DNA from: Novosphingobium sp. KA1
GTDB taxonomy: Bacteria > Pseudomonadota > Alphaproteobacteria > Sphingomonadales > Sphingomonadaceae
DNA: 64,000 nt
Direction of reading: 5' to 3'
Assembly: GCF_017309955.1 (NCBI RefSeq)
Contig: NZ_CP021247.1
Span: 1,191,001 to 1,255,000, forward strand
Part shown: positions 44,787-54,865 of the stretch, piece after piece
How positions within the stretch are numbered: position 1 is the first letter of the stretch
Layout of the letters: the number at the start of each line of letters is the position of its first letter
Position numbers and translations under genes: made by a program
Notes under the pieces: model-generated
Databases searched by the model: none
What the model saw: only the letters and a program-made list of their open reading frames with translations
What the model was told of the DNA's origin: nothing

Positions 44787-45613
44787 CCCTCGAACAGCGT
44801 CGAGATGAACATGGCGATCACGATCACCGCCACGCCGTTGTAGGCCGCCTTGCCCGCCCCAAGCTGGCGGATCAGCGTGTAGTAGAGCGGGAACGTCACC
44901 ACCGAGCCGAGAATGGCGAGATAGGCCGTGCCCATCCAGTAGCGCGCATCGTGCGGGATCACCGGCGGGCCGGCGAAGACGAGCGCCAGAAGCACGTCGC
45001 AGATCGTGCCGTAGAGCATCGCCCAGGACAGCAGGCTTACCATCGGCAGCGCCCTGCCGGTATCGTTCGCCTGAATCACGTTCGAGACCGAGGCGCACAT
45101 CATCGCGATCAGCGCAAAGACGGTGCCCAGCACCACCTTGCCGCCCAGCGGCGCCTCATGCGCCTCGTGCAGCAGCAGCAGCGCGAGCCCCCCAATGGCG
45201 ATCAGACTGCCGACGGCGAAGCGCAAGGTGATCGGCTGCTTCAGCAACACCCGCGCGAGAATTGCGTTGGGCACCAGCAGCAGCCCGATCATGACCGCGA
45301 CGATGCCCGAAGTCAGGTGCATCTCCGCCCGGTAGACAAAGTTGTAATTGCCGCAGAACTGCGTGAGACCGACCGCGAAAGCCAGCAATTGCCCGGCCTT
45401 GCCCAGCTTCAGGCTCTTGCGCATGGCAATCGCCACAAGGAACATCGCCGGCGTCGCCAGTGCAAAGCGCCACGCCACCGACCAGCTGGCCGGCACCGTG
45501 CCGATCTGCCCGGTGATGACGAACCACGTCGATCCCCAGATCAGCGCCACCAACAGGAACGGCAGCGCCACCGCCGGCTTGAGGAAGCTCGGCGCGGTAT
45601 CGGCACCGCTCAC
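44696..45613 (-). CDS. EamA/DMT-family transporter
   Basis: 305 residues from a GTG at 45613, which overlaps the threonine aldolase stop (GTGA), so coupled to it. Ten membrane segments in two EamA repeats (FLLVALIWGSTWF at the start; WMGTAYLAILGSVVTF in the second half). The family exports metabolites such as amino acids; linkage to threonine aldolase makes an amino acid plausible, but this is inference. Its 3' end is overlapped by the SDR gene on the other strand for 91 bases. Confidence 0.88.
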   Translation of the reverse strand: MSGADTAPSFLKPAVALPFLLVALIWGSTWFVITGQIGTVPASWSVAWRFALATPAMFLVAIAMRKSLKLGKAGQLLAFAVGLTQFCGNYNFVYRAEMHLTSGIVAVMIGLLLVPNAILARVLLKQPITLRFAVGSLIAIGGLALLLLHEAHEAPLGGKVVLGTVFALIAMMCASVSNVIQANDTGRALPMVSLLSWAMLYGTICDVLLALVFAGPPVIPHDARYWMGTAYLAILGSVVTFPLYYTLIRQLGAGKAAYNGVAVIVIAMFISTLFEGYRWSPLAIAGAGLATVGLVVALMSRSPSR

Positions 45614-46605
45614 AGCGCGGCAATCGCGCGGGCGAGTGCACAGACGTGCTCTTCGCGGGCATCCCAAGCGGTCACGAGCCGGGCCGCATCATCACCCCAG
45701 TCGTAGAACTCGAAGCCCTGCGCCCGCAGCGCCGCACGTTCGGCCGCGGTGGAAGTGAGGAAAATCTCGTTCGCCTCGACCGGGTGCAGCAGGCGCGTGC
45801 CAGCGGCGGCGGCGATCTCGGAAGCGGCAGCATTGGCGGCGCGCGCATTGCCTAGCCAGAGGTCGCCTTCCAGCATCGCCAGAATCTGCGCGGCGAGATA
45901 ACGCCCCTTCGATTGCAGATGCCCAGCGCGCTTGCGGCGGAAGCGGACCTTGTCGGCCATCGCCGGGTCGAAGAAAACGATGGCCTCGGCGCTCATCGCC
46001 CCGTTCTTGACCATGCCGAAGCTCAGCGCATCGACGCCCAGCGCCGCATCCGCCGCGCTGCCGCCGAGGAACGCCACGGCATTGCCGAAGCGCGCGCCGT
46101 CCATATGCAGACCGAGCCCCTTGCCCTTCACGAAGGCGGAGAGCGCGGCCAATTCCTCGGGCCGATAGACGCAGCCATATTCGCTGGCCTGCGTAGTCGA
46201 GACGGCATGCGGCTGCACCTGATGCACGCCGTCGCGGATCGGGTCGATCACGCGGGCAATCGCCTCGGGCGTGATCTTCGCGCTCTCACCATCGGCCAGC
46301 AGCAGCTTGGCGCCGTGAAGATAGAAGCCGGGCGCGCCGCCTTCGTCCATCTCGATATGCGCCTCCCGGTGGCAGATCACCGCGCCATGCGGCTCGACCA
46401 TGGCCGAAAGCGCCAGACAGTTCGCCGCCGTGCCCGTCGCCACCCAGAGCGCCGCGCAGTCATGCCCGAACAGCGCGGAAAAGCGCGCGTCCAGCGCCTT
46501 GCTGAGACCGTCGCCATCGTAAGGCGAATCAGGCTCGTCGGCAGCCTTCATGGCATCCCAGACCCTCGGGTGGACCCGTGCGGCGTTGTCGGAAAGGAAC
46601 TTCAT
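45610..46605 (-). CDS. ltaE: Low-specificity L-threonine aldolase
   Basis: 331 residues from MKFLSDNAARVHPRV at 46605 (ATG at 46611 also possible). PLP enzyme that splits threonine to glycine and acetaldehyde. The PLP lysine lies in LSFGMVKNGAMSAEAIV; the more usual local sequence is SFGGTKNG, so two residues before the lysine are changed. Active-site HxxEAHIEMDEGG and HMDGARFGNA are present. Followed by the EamA gene. Confidence 0.88.
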   Translation of the reverse strand: MKFLSDNAARVHPRVWDAMKAADEPDSPYDGDGLSKALDARFSALFGHDCAALWVATGTAANCLALSAMVEPHGAVICHREAHIEMDEGGAPGFYLHGAKLLLADGESAKITPEAIARVIDPIRDGVHQVQPHAVSTTQASEYGCVYRPEELAALSAFVKGKGLGLHMDGARFGNAVAFLGGSAADAALGVDALSFGMVKNGAMSAEAIVFFDPAMADKVRFRRKRAGHLQSKGRYLAAQILAMLEGDLWLGNARAANAAASEIAAAAGTRLLHPVEANEIFLTSTAAERAALRAQGFEFYDWGDDAARLVTAWDAREEHVCALARAIAAL

Positions 46606-46667
46606 GGCCATATGCCCTAGAGCGGACACACTTGCCGTCAAGCAGACCTTTTCAGGAGCCCTCACAT

Positions 46668-46958
46668 ATGGTCGGCGTGACTATCACTGCGCATGAAAAC
46701 GGAAATTCCGGCGAGTATGTCGCCCACGTCGCCGACAGCGATGCCACCGGGCGCCTTGTATGGGCGCAACGCGACGGCATTCGCTATGCCGAGCATACGC
46801 TGGTGCCGCCCGCGATCGGCGGACGCGGCGTGGCCGCGCGGCTGGTCGAGGCGATGGTGGCCGACGCACGGGAGAACCACTTCAGGATCGGCCCTTCGTG
46901 CAGCTATGTCGCCGCCGCGTTCAAACGGCACCCCGAGTGGGCGGATGTGAAGGCCTGA
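46668..46958 (+). CDS. Small GNAT-fold N-acetyltransferase (YjdJ/COG2388 type)
   Basis: 96 residues from the ATG at 46668 (AGGAG, 9 bases). The central segment YAEHTLVPPAIGGRGVAARLVEA has the acetyl-CoA loop GGRGVA typical of this short class. No partner or target can be named. It is divergent from the threonine aldolase gene. Confidence 0.87.
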   Translation: MVGVTITAHENGNSGEYVAHVADSDATGRLVWAQRDGIRYAEHTLVPPAIGGRGVAARLVEAMVADARENHFRIGPSCSYVAAAFKRHPEWADVKA

Positions 46959-46993
46959 GGCGCGTCAACGCTACCGTTCCCCGCCAAAGTCCC

Positions 46994-47078
46994 GTCGCCC
47001 CCGCGAAGGCGGGGGCCCCGCTTTCCCTGTGCGCGGCCTGAAAGAACAAGCGGGATCCCCGCCTTCGCGGGGATGACG
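46994..47078. repeat. REP-like inverted repeat pair
   Basis: At 46997-47018 the sequence CCCCCGCGAAGGCGGGGG forms an inverted repeat, and at 47056-47073 a second, CCCCGCCTTCGCGGGG, sits in opposite orientation about 40 bases on, ending ATGACG. The CGTCATCCCCGCGAAGGCGGGGATC form is a common intergenic repeat in sphingomonads. It lies between converging genes. Confidence 0.8.
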
Positions 47079-47108
47079 AGGTAGGGGTGGGGAGAGTGGG
47101 GCCCGGAT

Positions 47109-50100
47109 TTACTGCCCTCGCCCAAATCCCCCGCCGCCCGGCGTCTCGATCACAAACACATCCCCCGGCCCCAACTGCGCCGTGGCAGTCGCGCCCAGTT
47201 CCTCGACCGAGCCGTCGGCCCGCTCGATCCGGTTCCGTCCCGGCTCGCCATCCGCACCGCCCGAAAGGCCGAAAGGCGAAGTCTTGCGCCGCTGCGAGAG
47301 GATGCCCGCCTGCATCGGCTCCAGAAAGCGCACACGCCGGGTGGCGCCATCGCCGCCCTTGTGCGCGCCCGAACCGCCCGAGCCGCGCCGGATCGAGAAC
47401 TCCTCCAGCAGCACCGGATAATTGGTTTCCAGCACTTCGGGATCGGTGAGGCGGCTGTTGGTCATATGGGTCTGCACCACCGGCGTGCCGTCAAAATCCG
47501 GCCCCGCGCCGGAACCGCCCGAGATCGTCTCGTAATACTGATAGCGGGCATTGCCGAAGGTGAAGTTGTTCATCGTCCCCTGCGAAGCGGCCATGGCGCC
47601 CAACGCGCCGAACAGCGCATCGGTAATCGCCTGACTCGTCTCGACATTGCCCGCAACCACAGCGGCCGGAGCCTTGGGATAGAGCATCGAGCCTTCCGGC
47701 ACGCGCAAGGTGATCGGCCGCAGGCACCCCTCGTTCATCGGCACCGCATCGTCGATCAGCGTACGCACGACATAGAGCACGGCCGCGCGCACGACCGGCA
47801 GCGGAGCGTTGAAATTGTCGGGAAGCTGGGCGCTGGTGCCCGCGAAGTCGATGGTCGCTCCGCGTGCGGCGCGGTCGATGGTGACCGAAACCGCGATCTC
47901 GGCGCCATTATCCATCGGCACGCGGAAATGGCCTTCCTGAAGCCGCTCGATCAGCGCGCGAACGGCCTGTTCGGCATGGGCCTGCGCGTGGGCCATGTAG
48001 GCGTCCACCACCTCGCGCCCCTGCTCGCGCGCGACGCGCCGCAGCTCGGAGGCGCCGCGCTGGCAGGCGGCAAGCTGGGCGCGCAAGTCGGCAAGGTTCT
48101 GCTCGATGGCCCGCGAGGGGTGTGGGCCGGAGGCCAGCAGATCGCGCAGCGGCGCTTCCTGCAGCGTACCGCGATCGACCAGCAGCACGTTGTCGATCAG
48201 CACGCCTTCCTCATCGAGAGAGCGCGAACCCGGCGGCATCGAGCCGGGGCTGATCCCGCCGATGTCGGCATGGTGCCCACGCGCGGCGACGAACCACGCC
48301 GGAACCGTCTCGCCCTCGATAAAGACGGGCATGACCACGGTAATATCAGGCAGGTGCGTACCGCCATCGTAAGGCGCGTTCAAAACGTAGGCATCTCCGG
48401 ACAGGATACCGCGTCCATCCTTCGCATCGCCGCGCCGCTGGAGGATCGTGCGCACACTCTCGCCCATCGAGCCCAGATGCACCGGCATATGCGGCGCATT
48501 GGCGACGAGATTGCCCTCACGGTCGAACAGCGCGCAGGAGAAATCCAGCCGCTCGCGAATGTTCACCGAACTGGCCGAGTGCTGGAGCGCGGCGCCCATT
48601 TCCTCGGCAATCGCCATGAACAGCGCGCCCATGATTTCGAGGCGCACCGGATCGCATTCGGTCGAAAGATCGGCCTGCACCTGCTGCGGCACATCGCGAG
48701 TAAGTATGAGATTGCCGACATGATCGACACGCACCCGCCAGCCGGGCTCGACGACGGTGGTGGAGACGTCATCCACCACCAGGAGCGGGCCATCGGCCTC
48801 GAATCCCTCGGCCAGTCCCTCGCGCAGATAGAGCGGCACGCGGTGGTGTGCGCCCTGCGTCCAGAGATCGACCTGTTCGGCCGCAGGCGAGGACTCTGCG
48901 GGAAGAACCAGCGTCGCGCCGCCACCCGAATGCCCCGCATGGACCGCCTCCACCCGCAGCGTTTCGCCGATGAGCTGCTCCCCCGCGCCGAAGCCGAAGC
49001 GCTGGTGCCAGCCGGCGCGGAAGGCCTCCCGCATGGCATCGAGCGGGCCGACCGGCACTTCGATGGCATTGTCGCTGCCCTTGGGACGCACGGCGAGGGC
49101 CGCCTCGATCGCGATTTCCTCCGGAGCGATGCCCTGCGCGGCCAGCGCCGCCCGTGCCTCATCGCCCAGCGCCGCAACGGCGCCATCGAGTGACGTCATG
49201 GCGTCACCCTCCAGCGGCAGCGCCAAAGTGCGCTGACGCAGCATCCGCCGGTCCGCAAGGCCCATGCCATAGGCAGACAGCACCGAGGCGAGCGGGTGGC
49301 ACAGCACGCTGGTCACGCCCAGCGCATCGGCCACCTTGCACGCGTGCTGGCCGCCCGCGCCCCCGAACGTCACGAGCGCCGCGCGGGTCATGTCGTGACC
49401 GCGCCGCAGCGAGACGGTCTTGATCGCATTAGCCATGTTGGCGACGGCAATTTCGAGGAACCCTTCCGCCGCCTGCTCGCGCGTCAGTTCGCGCCCCGTA
49501 GCGGCGCGGACTTCGGCCAGGACTTCGTCCATCCGCGCCTCGGCCGCGGCAAGATCGAGCGGTTCGTTGCCTTCAGGGCCGAAGACATGCGGAAAATGTT
49601 CGGGACGCAGCTTGCCGAGCAGCAGGTTGCAGTCGGTCACCGCCAGCGGGCCGCCGCGCCGGTAGCAGGCCGGGCCGGGCACCGCGCCGGCGCTCTCCGG
49701 TCCGACGAGAAAGCGCGCGCCGTCGAAGCGGCAGATCGATCCGCCGCCCGCCGCCACCGTCTCGATCCGCATCATCGGCACGCGCACGCGGGCGCCAGCC
49801 ACGCGCGTCTCGCTGTCGCGCTCATAGGCGCCGGCATAGTGCGATACGTCGGTAGAGGTGCCGCCCATGTCGAAGCCCAGCACGTGATCGAACCCGGCCT
49901 CCTTGGCAATGGCCGCCATGCCGACGATGCCACCCGCCGGGCCGGAGAGGATCGCGTCCTTGCCGGCAAAGGCGTCCCCCGTGGTCAGCCCGCCGCTCGA
50001 CTGCATGTAGAGCGCGGAGACCTTGGGCCCCAGCCCCGCCTCCAGCCCGGCGACATAGCGGGCGAGCACCGGCGAGAGGTTGGCGTCCACCACCGTGGTG

Positions 50101-50705
50101 TCGCCGCGCGCGATCAACTTGATCAGCGGGGCGACTTCGTGACTCACCGAGACCTGGGTGAAACCGATCTCCCGCGCGAGATCGGCCAGCGCCGCCTCAT
50201 GCGCCTTGTGGCGATAGCCGTGCATCAGCACCACGGCCACGGCGCGCAGACCCGCGTCGAAGTGGCGTTGCAGGCCCGCACGCGCGGCGTCCAGATCGAG
50301 CGGGCGGTGGACGGTACCATCGGCTCCGACGCGCTCGTCGATTTCCAGCACCGCAGAATTGAGCGGCTGCGGCAGGACGATATGGCGCGCGAAAATGTCG
50401 GGCCGCTCCTGCGTGCCGATCTTCAGCGCATCGCCAAAGCCGCGCGTGATCGCCAGCAGCACCGGCTCGCCCTTGCCTTCGAGCAGGGCATTGGTGGCAA
50501 CGGTCGTGCCAAGGCGCAGTTCGGATTCGGGAAGCGCGCCCTTGCCGGTGCCGGTCAGCCGCCGCATCGCCTCGACGGCGGCATCGTCATAACGGCCGGG
50601 GTCTTCGGAGAGCAGCTTCAGCCGCTCGAACCGTCCATCGGGCGCGCGTGCCACGACGTCGGTAAAGGTGCCACCACGATCGACCCAGAATTGCCATGTG
50701 CTCAT
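47109..50705 (-). CDS. 5-Oxoprolinase (hydantoinase A/B fusion)
   Basis: 1198 residues. It uses ATP to open 5-oxoproline to glutamate. The N-terminal HyuA-type half starts [13 protein letters not shown] and has phosphate-binding [11 protein letters not shown] near residue 270; the C-terminal HyuB half (from about 680) contains [16 protein letters not shown] and [18 protein letters not shown]. The fused form is the eukaryote/OplaH-like layout. Likely cotranscribed with the upstream M20 hydrolase (50 bases). Confidence 0.95.
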   Translation of the reverse strand: MSTWQFWVDRGGTFTDVVARAPDGRFERLKLLSEDPGRYDDAAVEAMRRLTGTGKGALPESELRLGTTVATNALLEGKGEPVLLAITRGFGDALKIGTQERPDIFARHIVLPQPLNSAVLEIDERVGADGTVHRPLDLDAARAGLQRHFDAGLRAVAVVLMHGYRHKAHEAALADLAREIGFTQVSVSHEVAPLIKLIARGDTTVVDANLSPVLARYVAGLEAGLGPKVSALYMQSSGGLTTGDAFAGKDAILSGPAGGIVGMAAIAKEAGFDHVLGFDMGGTSTDVSHYAGAYERDSETRVAGARVRVPMMRIETVAAGGGSICRFDGARFLVGPESAGAVPGPACYRRGGPLAVTDCNLLLGKLRPEHFPHVFGPEGNEPLDLAAAEARMDEVLAEVRAATGRELTREQAAEGFLEIAVANMANAIKTVSLRRGHDMTRAALVTFGGAGGQHACKVADALGVTSVLCHPLASVLSAYGMGLADRRMLRQRTLALPLEGDAMTSLDGAVAALGDEARAALAAQGIAPEEIAIEAALAVRPKGSDNAIEVPVGPLDAMREAFRAGWHQRFGFGAGEQLIGETLRVEAVHAGHSGGGATLVLPAESSPAAEQVDLWTQGAHHRVPLYLREGLAEGFEADGPLLVVDDVSTTVVEPGWRVRVDHVGNLILTRDVPQQVQADLSTECDPVRLEIMGALFMAIAEEMGAALQHSASSVNIRERLDFSCALFDREGNLVANAPHMPVHLGSMGESVRTILQRRGDAKDGRGILSGDAYVLNAPYDGGTHLPDITVVMPVFIEGETVPAWFVAARGHHADIGGISPGSMPPGSRSLDEEGVLIDNVLLVDRGTLQEAPLRDLLASGPHPSRAIEQNLADLRAQLAACQRGASELRRVAREQGREVVDAYMAHAQAHAEQAVRALIERLQEGHFRVPMDNGAEIAVSVTIDRAARGATIDFAGTSAQLPDNFNAPLPVVRAAVLYVVRTLIDDAVPMNEGCLRPITLRVPEGSMLYPKAPAAVVAGNVETSQAITDALFGALGAMAASQGTMNNFTFGNARYQYYETISGGSGAGPDFDGTPVVQTHMTNSRLTDPEVLETNYPVLLEEFSIRRGSGGSGAHKGGDGATRRVRFLEPMQAGILSQRRKTSPFGLSGGADGEPGRNRIERADGSVEELGATATAQLGPGDVFVIETPGGGGFGRGQ

Positions 50706-50755
50706 GGCCCCGCTTCATGACGGCGGGGGCGCCATGAGGGAAGGCCAAAAGTGCC

Positions 50756-51973
50756 TCAGCCGAAACCGCGCTCCAGCCAGTTCTGCGCCAGACCTGCCAG
50801 GAAGGCCGCGCCGCGCGGCAGCACGGATTCGTCGACCATCATCTTGGTCGAGTGGATGCCGCAGCAATGCTGCCAGTCGGCCCCCTCATGCGCGACGCCA
50901 AGGAAAAACATCGCGCCGGGCACCTTTTCAAGCACGTAGGCAAAGTCCTCCGCGCCCATGATCGGATCGGGCAGACGGCGGAACGCGCTCGGCCCGAACA
51001 GTGCCTGCGCCACGCCTTCCCCGAAAGTCACCGCGCGGGGATCGCACATGGTCACCGGGAAACCTTCGCGGATGGTCACTTCCCCGGTTAGGCCGTGCGC
51101 CGCCGCGATGCCGGAGACGAGCCGGGGCAGCTCCTCCTTCAGTCGCGCGCGGGTGTCCGCCGAGAGCGTGCGCATCGTGCCGGTGAGCCTTGCACTATCG
51201 GGAATGACGTTGTGGGCGCTGCCCGCCTCGATCTTCGCGATAGTCACCACGACCGGGTCGAACACGCTGTAACGACGCGCCACCATGGTCTGGATGGCCA
51301 TCACGATCTCGCAGGCGACCGGCACCGGATCGGCCGTGTCATGCGGCATCGAGGCATGGCCGCCGCGCCCGGTGACGGTGATGCGCAGTTCGTCGGCCGC
51401 CGCCATCAGCGGCCCGGCGCGCCCGGCGACCAGACCATGCGGCGCATTGGGCATGATGTGCAGCGCAAAAGCGGCACCGGGCAGCGGACGGTCCAGCCCT
51501 TCGCCGCCCAGCAGCCCGTCGTTGAGCATGAAGCGGGCACCGTGGTGGCCTTCCTCGCCCGGCTGGAACATGAAGCGCACTTCGCCCTTCAGCCGCTCCG
51601 CCTGTCCCGCAAGGATCTCGGCCGCCCCCGCCAGCATGGCGACGTGGGTGTCGTGGCCGCAGGCGTGCATCACCCCGGGAACGGTCGAGGCGAAGGGCAG
51701 CCCGGTTTCCTCCGGCATCGGCAGGGCGTCGGTATCGCCGCGCAGCAGGACCGCTCCGCCTTCTCCCGCACCGCCTTTCAGCGTGGCGACGAGGCCGGTG
51801 GTCGATGGCCCTTCGCGCCATTCGAGCGGCAGGTGAGCCAGCGCTGCGCGGATCTTGTCGCGCGTTTTCGGGTTGTGCAGCCCGATCTCGGGCTCGGCAT
51901 GAACCGCACGGCGCAGGGCAACGATGCGGTCGGACAGGCGGGAGGCTTCACGCGTCAGGAGATCAGCAGACAT
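50756..51973 (-). CDS. M20 family amidohydrolase (peptidase M20D, hippurate-hydrolase-like)
   Basis: 405 residues from MSADLLTREASRLSDRI at 51973. Metal-ligand motifs: HACGHDTHVAML and QPGEEGHHGARFML; the first Asp site GDTDALPMPE. The class cleaves N-acyl amino acids or hippurate-like amides. Next to 5-oxoprolinase it suggests scavenging of modified amino acids, but substrates are unknown. It follows the flippase gene by 19 bases. Confidence 0.92.
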   Translation of the reverse strand: MSADLLTREASRLSDRIVALRRAVHAEPEIGLHNPKTRDKIRAALAHLPLEWREGPSTTGLVATLKGGAGEGGAVLLRGDTDALPMPEETGLPFASTVPGVMHACGHDTHVAMLAGAAEILAGQAERLKGEVRFMFQPGEEGHHGARFMLNDGLLGGEGLDRPLPGAAFALHIMPNAPHGLVAGRAGPLMAAADELRITVTGRGGHASMPHDTADPVPVACEIVMAIQTMVARRYSVFDPVVVTIAKIEAGSAHNVIPDSARLTGTMRTLSADTRARLKEELPRLVSGIAAAHGLTGEVTIREGFPVTMCDPRAVTFGEGVAQALFGPSAFRRLPDPIMGAEDFAYVLEKVPGAMFFLGVAHEGADWQHCCGIHSTKMMVDESVLPRGAAFLAGLAQNWLERGFG

Positions 51974-51992
51974 CCCGCCATGATACCGCGGG

Positions 51993-53399
51993 TTAGCCGG
52001 CTGTCGAGCCGGGTTCGCCCGCCCCCGCCCCCGTTGCCGCTTCCGCTTCCTCCTCCGCTTGCGGATCGATGATGCTGATCTGCTTGCGATCGATGAGGTT
52101 GAGCGTGTGCCAGGCCATCGCCCCCATCGCGAGGTAGGAGACCGCGCCCGCCAGCGCCACGGCCCAGGCCGCACCGCTGGGCCCGAGCGGAATGAAGAAC
52201 ACCATGCCCAGCGCCAGGGCGACCACCGAAAGCAGGCGCGCGATCAGCGAGTGCTGCGCGCGGCCGGTGGAGTGCAGCACCGGCTCGAAAGCCACGCTGG
52301 CGAAATCGAAGCAGGCCCCCACAGTCAGCGGCACGAGGATCGCCTCGCCGCGCTCGAACACGTCGCCGCCGATGATTGCCAGCAGTTCCTTGCCGAGCAG
52401 GATCGCCACCGTCACCACGACGACGCCGCCGATACCGGCGATCTTGCTGGTCTGCATCGCCAGCTTGCGGAACTCGTCGGCCTGTGAGGAAACGCGGGCG
52501 CGCGCCACTTCGGCGTAGACCGAACGGGTCAGCAACGAGGACAGCTTGGTGAGCGCCTGCGACAGCTGCGAGGCCAGCCGGTAGAGACCCGCCGCCTTGG
52601 TGCCGACCCAGGCACCGACGACCAGCAGCGGGCCGTTCTTGACCGCGGCATCAAGCGTCGAGCCGACATAGGTGACCATGAAGAAGCGGCCGATGCCGGG
52701 GTTTTCGGCCAGCGCCTGGCGCCATTGCAGCGCCGTGCGCCAGTTCACCGCCGCGGGCGCGAGCCGGCGTGCCATGATCCAGTAGAGCAGCGCCTCGAGC
52801 AGGTCGATCGCCGCCCAGGCGAACAGGAAGCGACCCACCGTCGGACCCGTCAGCCAGATCACCACGGCGGCGATGAGACGCCCGGTGGGCACGATCGCCT
52901 CGACGTAGACGGCCATGTCGAAGCGGTGCAGCGCACGCACGATCCCGGTCGGCGCCGAAACCAGCGCCCATAGCGAGGCACAGCAGAACCAGAAGGCCAC
53001 GTCCATGTACTGGGGATTGAGCTCCAGCATATGCGCAAAGCCGTAGATCAGGATCGCGGCAAGCCCGCAGCCCATGACCGCGCCCAGCGCATCGAGCACC
53101 CCGCACAGCATGCCGAGACGCCCGAACTTGCCCCAGTCCTGGTTGTGGACATGCTCGCTGCCGTACCGCACGACCACACGCCAGGTCTGGAAACCGGCAA
53201 TCGCGATGAGCGCCTGCGCGGTGCCGAAGATCAGCGAGAAGTGCCCGAAATCCTTGAGCCCCAGCGTACGCGTGAGGATGGCGAGATAACCGATGCCGCA
53301 TACCGCGCCGAACCCCTTGCCGCCCAGCAACCAGGCGGTGTTCTGAAGGATCCGGCCCAGTGGAGAGCTGCTCTCTTTGGGTGGGCGTTTGGGAGACAT
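51993..53399 (-). CDS. Polysaccharide flippase (MATE/MVF, Wzx-like)
   Basis: 468 residues from ATG 53399 (MSPKRPPKESSS). 12-14 membrane segments from residue ~25 on, and a family-typical GKGFGAVCGIGYLAILTRTLG start. The C-terminus is Glu/Ala-rich. It would move lipid-linked sugars across the inner membrane. No glycosyltransferases or polymerase are adjacent, only the divergent nucleotidyltransferase. Confidence 0.88.
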   Translation of the reverse strand: MSPKRPPKESSSPLGRILQNTAWLLGGKGFGAVCGIGYLAILTRTLGLKDFGHFSLIFGTAQALIAIAGFQTWRVVVRYGSEHVHNQDWGKFGRLGMLCGVLDALGAVMGCGLAAILIYGFAHMLELNPQYMDVAFWFCCASLWALVSAPTGIVRALHRFDMAVYVEAIVPTGRLIAAVVIWLTGPTVGRFLFAWAAIDLLEALLYWIMARRLAPAAVNWRTALQWRQALAENPGIGRFFMVTYVGSTLDAAVKNGPLLVVGAWVGTKAAGLYRLASQLSQALTKLSSLLTRSVYAEVARARVSSQADEFRKLAMQTSKIAGIGGVVVVTVAILLGKELLAIIGGDVFERGEAILVPLTVGACFDFASVAFEPVLHSTGRAQHSLIARLLSVVALALGMVFFIPLGPSGAAWAVALAGAVSYLAMGAMAWHTLNLIDRKQISIIDPQAEEEAEAATGAGAGEPGSTAG

Positions 53400-53568
53400 T
53401 GAGCCTGCATTGGACGAGGGGAAGGCGACTTGCAAGCCAGTCGCCTAATCCCGATTGCCCTTGCATGAACGTCAACCGCGCAAACCGCGCAGGCTTGCCT
53501 GCCCCGGCCCTTCACGCCGCACCTTTCCCTTTTGCCCCGCGATCACTAGATGCTGACCCATCTCCCCC

Positions 53569-54348
53569 GTGAACATGAATGTGAACCCGATGATCGAACA
53601 CGCCATTCTTCTCAGCGCCGGCCAGGGCTCGCGCCTGCTTCCGCTCACCGCCGAGCGCCCCAAGTGCATGATCGACTTTTCCGGTCGCTCACTGATCGAA
53701 TGGCAGATCGAGATGCTCGCACGCGGCGGCGTCAAGCGCATCGACGTCGTCACCGGCTTCATGACCGACATGCTCGAAGACCACCTCCAGTCGATCAAGG
53801 ACCCGCGCGTCGAGATCACCGTGCGCTTCAACCCCTTCTTCAAGGTGGCGGACAACCTCGGTTCATGCTGGATCGCCCGCGAGGCGATGCGCGGCGACTT
53901 CCTGATCCTCAACGGCGACACGCTGGTTTCGGAAGAGATCGTCCACAAGGTCCAGCAGGGCGCGACCGACAAGGACGGCAATCTCTGGCCGATCGCGGTC
54001 ACCGTCGACGTCAAGCAGGACGGCTACGACAGCGACGACATGAAGGTGGAGCGCACCGGTGACGGCCGTCTCGTCCACATCGGCAAGACGCTGACCGCCG
54101 AGCAGTCGAATTCCGAATCGATCGGCTTCCTTGCCTTCCGCGGCGAAGGGGCGGACCTGTTCCGCGAAACCGTACGCCAGGCGATGCGCACCCCCGAAGG
54201 CGTTCAGCACTGGTATCTGAAGGTGATCGATTCGATCGCGCCCACCGGCAAGGTCGGCACCAACTCGATCGAGGGCATGAACTGGGCCGAAGTCGACTTC
54301 CTCAACGACATCGAGATCGCAACGAAGCTGACCGACACCTGGGCGTAA
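53569..54348 (+). CDS. NTP-transferase family protein (sugar-phosphate or phosphocholine type)
   Basis: 259 residues. Start is uncertain: GTG 53569, ATG 53575 and ATG 53590 are in frame, and no strong ribosome site is seen. The nucleotide-binding loop LLSAGQGSRLLPLTAERPKCMI and the metal-site NGDTLV are clear. The pattern with PKCMIDFSGRSLIEWQIE is that of short cytidylyltransferase (LicC-like) or glucose-1-phosphate thymidylyltransferase-like enzymes. Divergent from the flippase across 170 bases. Confidence 0.85.
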   Translation: MNMNVNPMIEHAILLSAGQGSRLLPLTAERPKCMIDFSGRSLIEWQIEMLARGGVKRIDVVTGFMTDMLEDHLQSIKDPRVEITVRFNPFFKVADNLGSCWIAREAMRGDFLILNGDTLVSEEIVHKVQQGATDKDGNLWPIAVTVDVKQDGYDSDDMKVERTGDGRLVHIGKTLTAEQSNSESIGFLAFRGEGADLFRETVRQAMRTPEGVQHWYLKVIDSIAPTGKVGTNSIEGMNWAEVDFLNDIEIATKLTDTWA

Positions 54349-54385
54349 AAAGGGCCTGCCCGCGGGAACCGGAAGCCGAAAAAAT

Positions 54386-54407
54386 GGGCGGTCCCGAAAG
54401 ACCGCCC
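54386..54407 (+). terminator. Hairpin after the nucleotidyltransferase gene
   Basis: 8-bp perfect stem (54386-54393 with 54400-54407) 38 bases after the stop. No T-run on the + strand; an A-run before it would give T's on the opposite strand, but no minus-strand gene ends here. Weak as a terminator. Confidence 0.5.
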
Positions 54408-54586
54408 TGTAAGTTGGGGAGAAGCGGTTCGCACCATCCGCCGTGGCGGGTGGTGCAAGACCGGCAGGCATTTCTCTTGCAGGCATTCCGGATTTCGCCA
54501 TTGATCGCGGTCAAATTGGAGCAGCGCTTTCGATTTATCGACCGCTGCTCTTAAAATCCGCGGGTCACCGCCGTCCTTGCGCGCCT

Positions 54587-54862
54587 ATGGACGCCCATCG
54601 TTTCAAGCCGACACCGGTCCCCCGCGCGCGCCGGCGCGGGCAGCTCACCCGCTTCACCCTGACCGACTCGCAAGGGCAGCCGATCGAAGTGATCGTCCGC
54701 GACATCTCCGCGCGCGGGCTGAGCGCTGCCGCCTTGCGGGACGCGCCCGCGCTGAATGCAGTGGTGCGGGCAAAACTGGAGGATGGGCGCGAGCTGTGGG
54801 GCCTCGTGCGCTGGGCCGAGGGCAACCTGTTCGGCGTGGAGTTCGAAACGCCGGCGGCGTGA
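54587..54862 (+). CDS. PilZ-domain protein
   Basis: 91 residues from the ATG at 54587 (weak ribosome site); the longer frame to 54443 lacks family likeness. A single PilZ domain: basic start (RRRGQLTRFTL), then DISARGLSAAALRD, and VRWAEGNLFGVEFE, matching the D-x-S-x-x-G and later beta strands that bind cyclic di-GMP. The first RxxxR motif reads RARRRGQ. Small stand-alone PilZ proteins act as c-di-GMP adaptors. Confidence 0.75.
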   Translation: MDAHRFKPTPVPRARRRGQLTRFTLTDSQGQPIEVIVRDISARGLSAAALRDAPALNAVVRAKLEDGRELWGLVRWAEGNLFGVEFETPAA

Positions 54863-54865
54863 GGG

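Noticed and set aside
47361..49193. 610-codon frame antisense to 5-oxoprolinase
   Set aside because: It shows no family motif, has odd composition, and mirrors an intact conserved gene.
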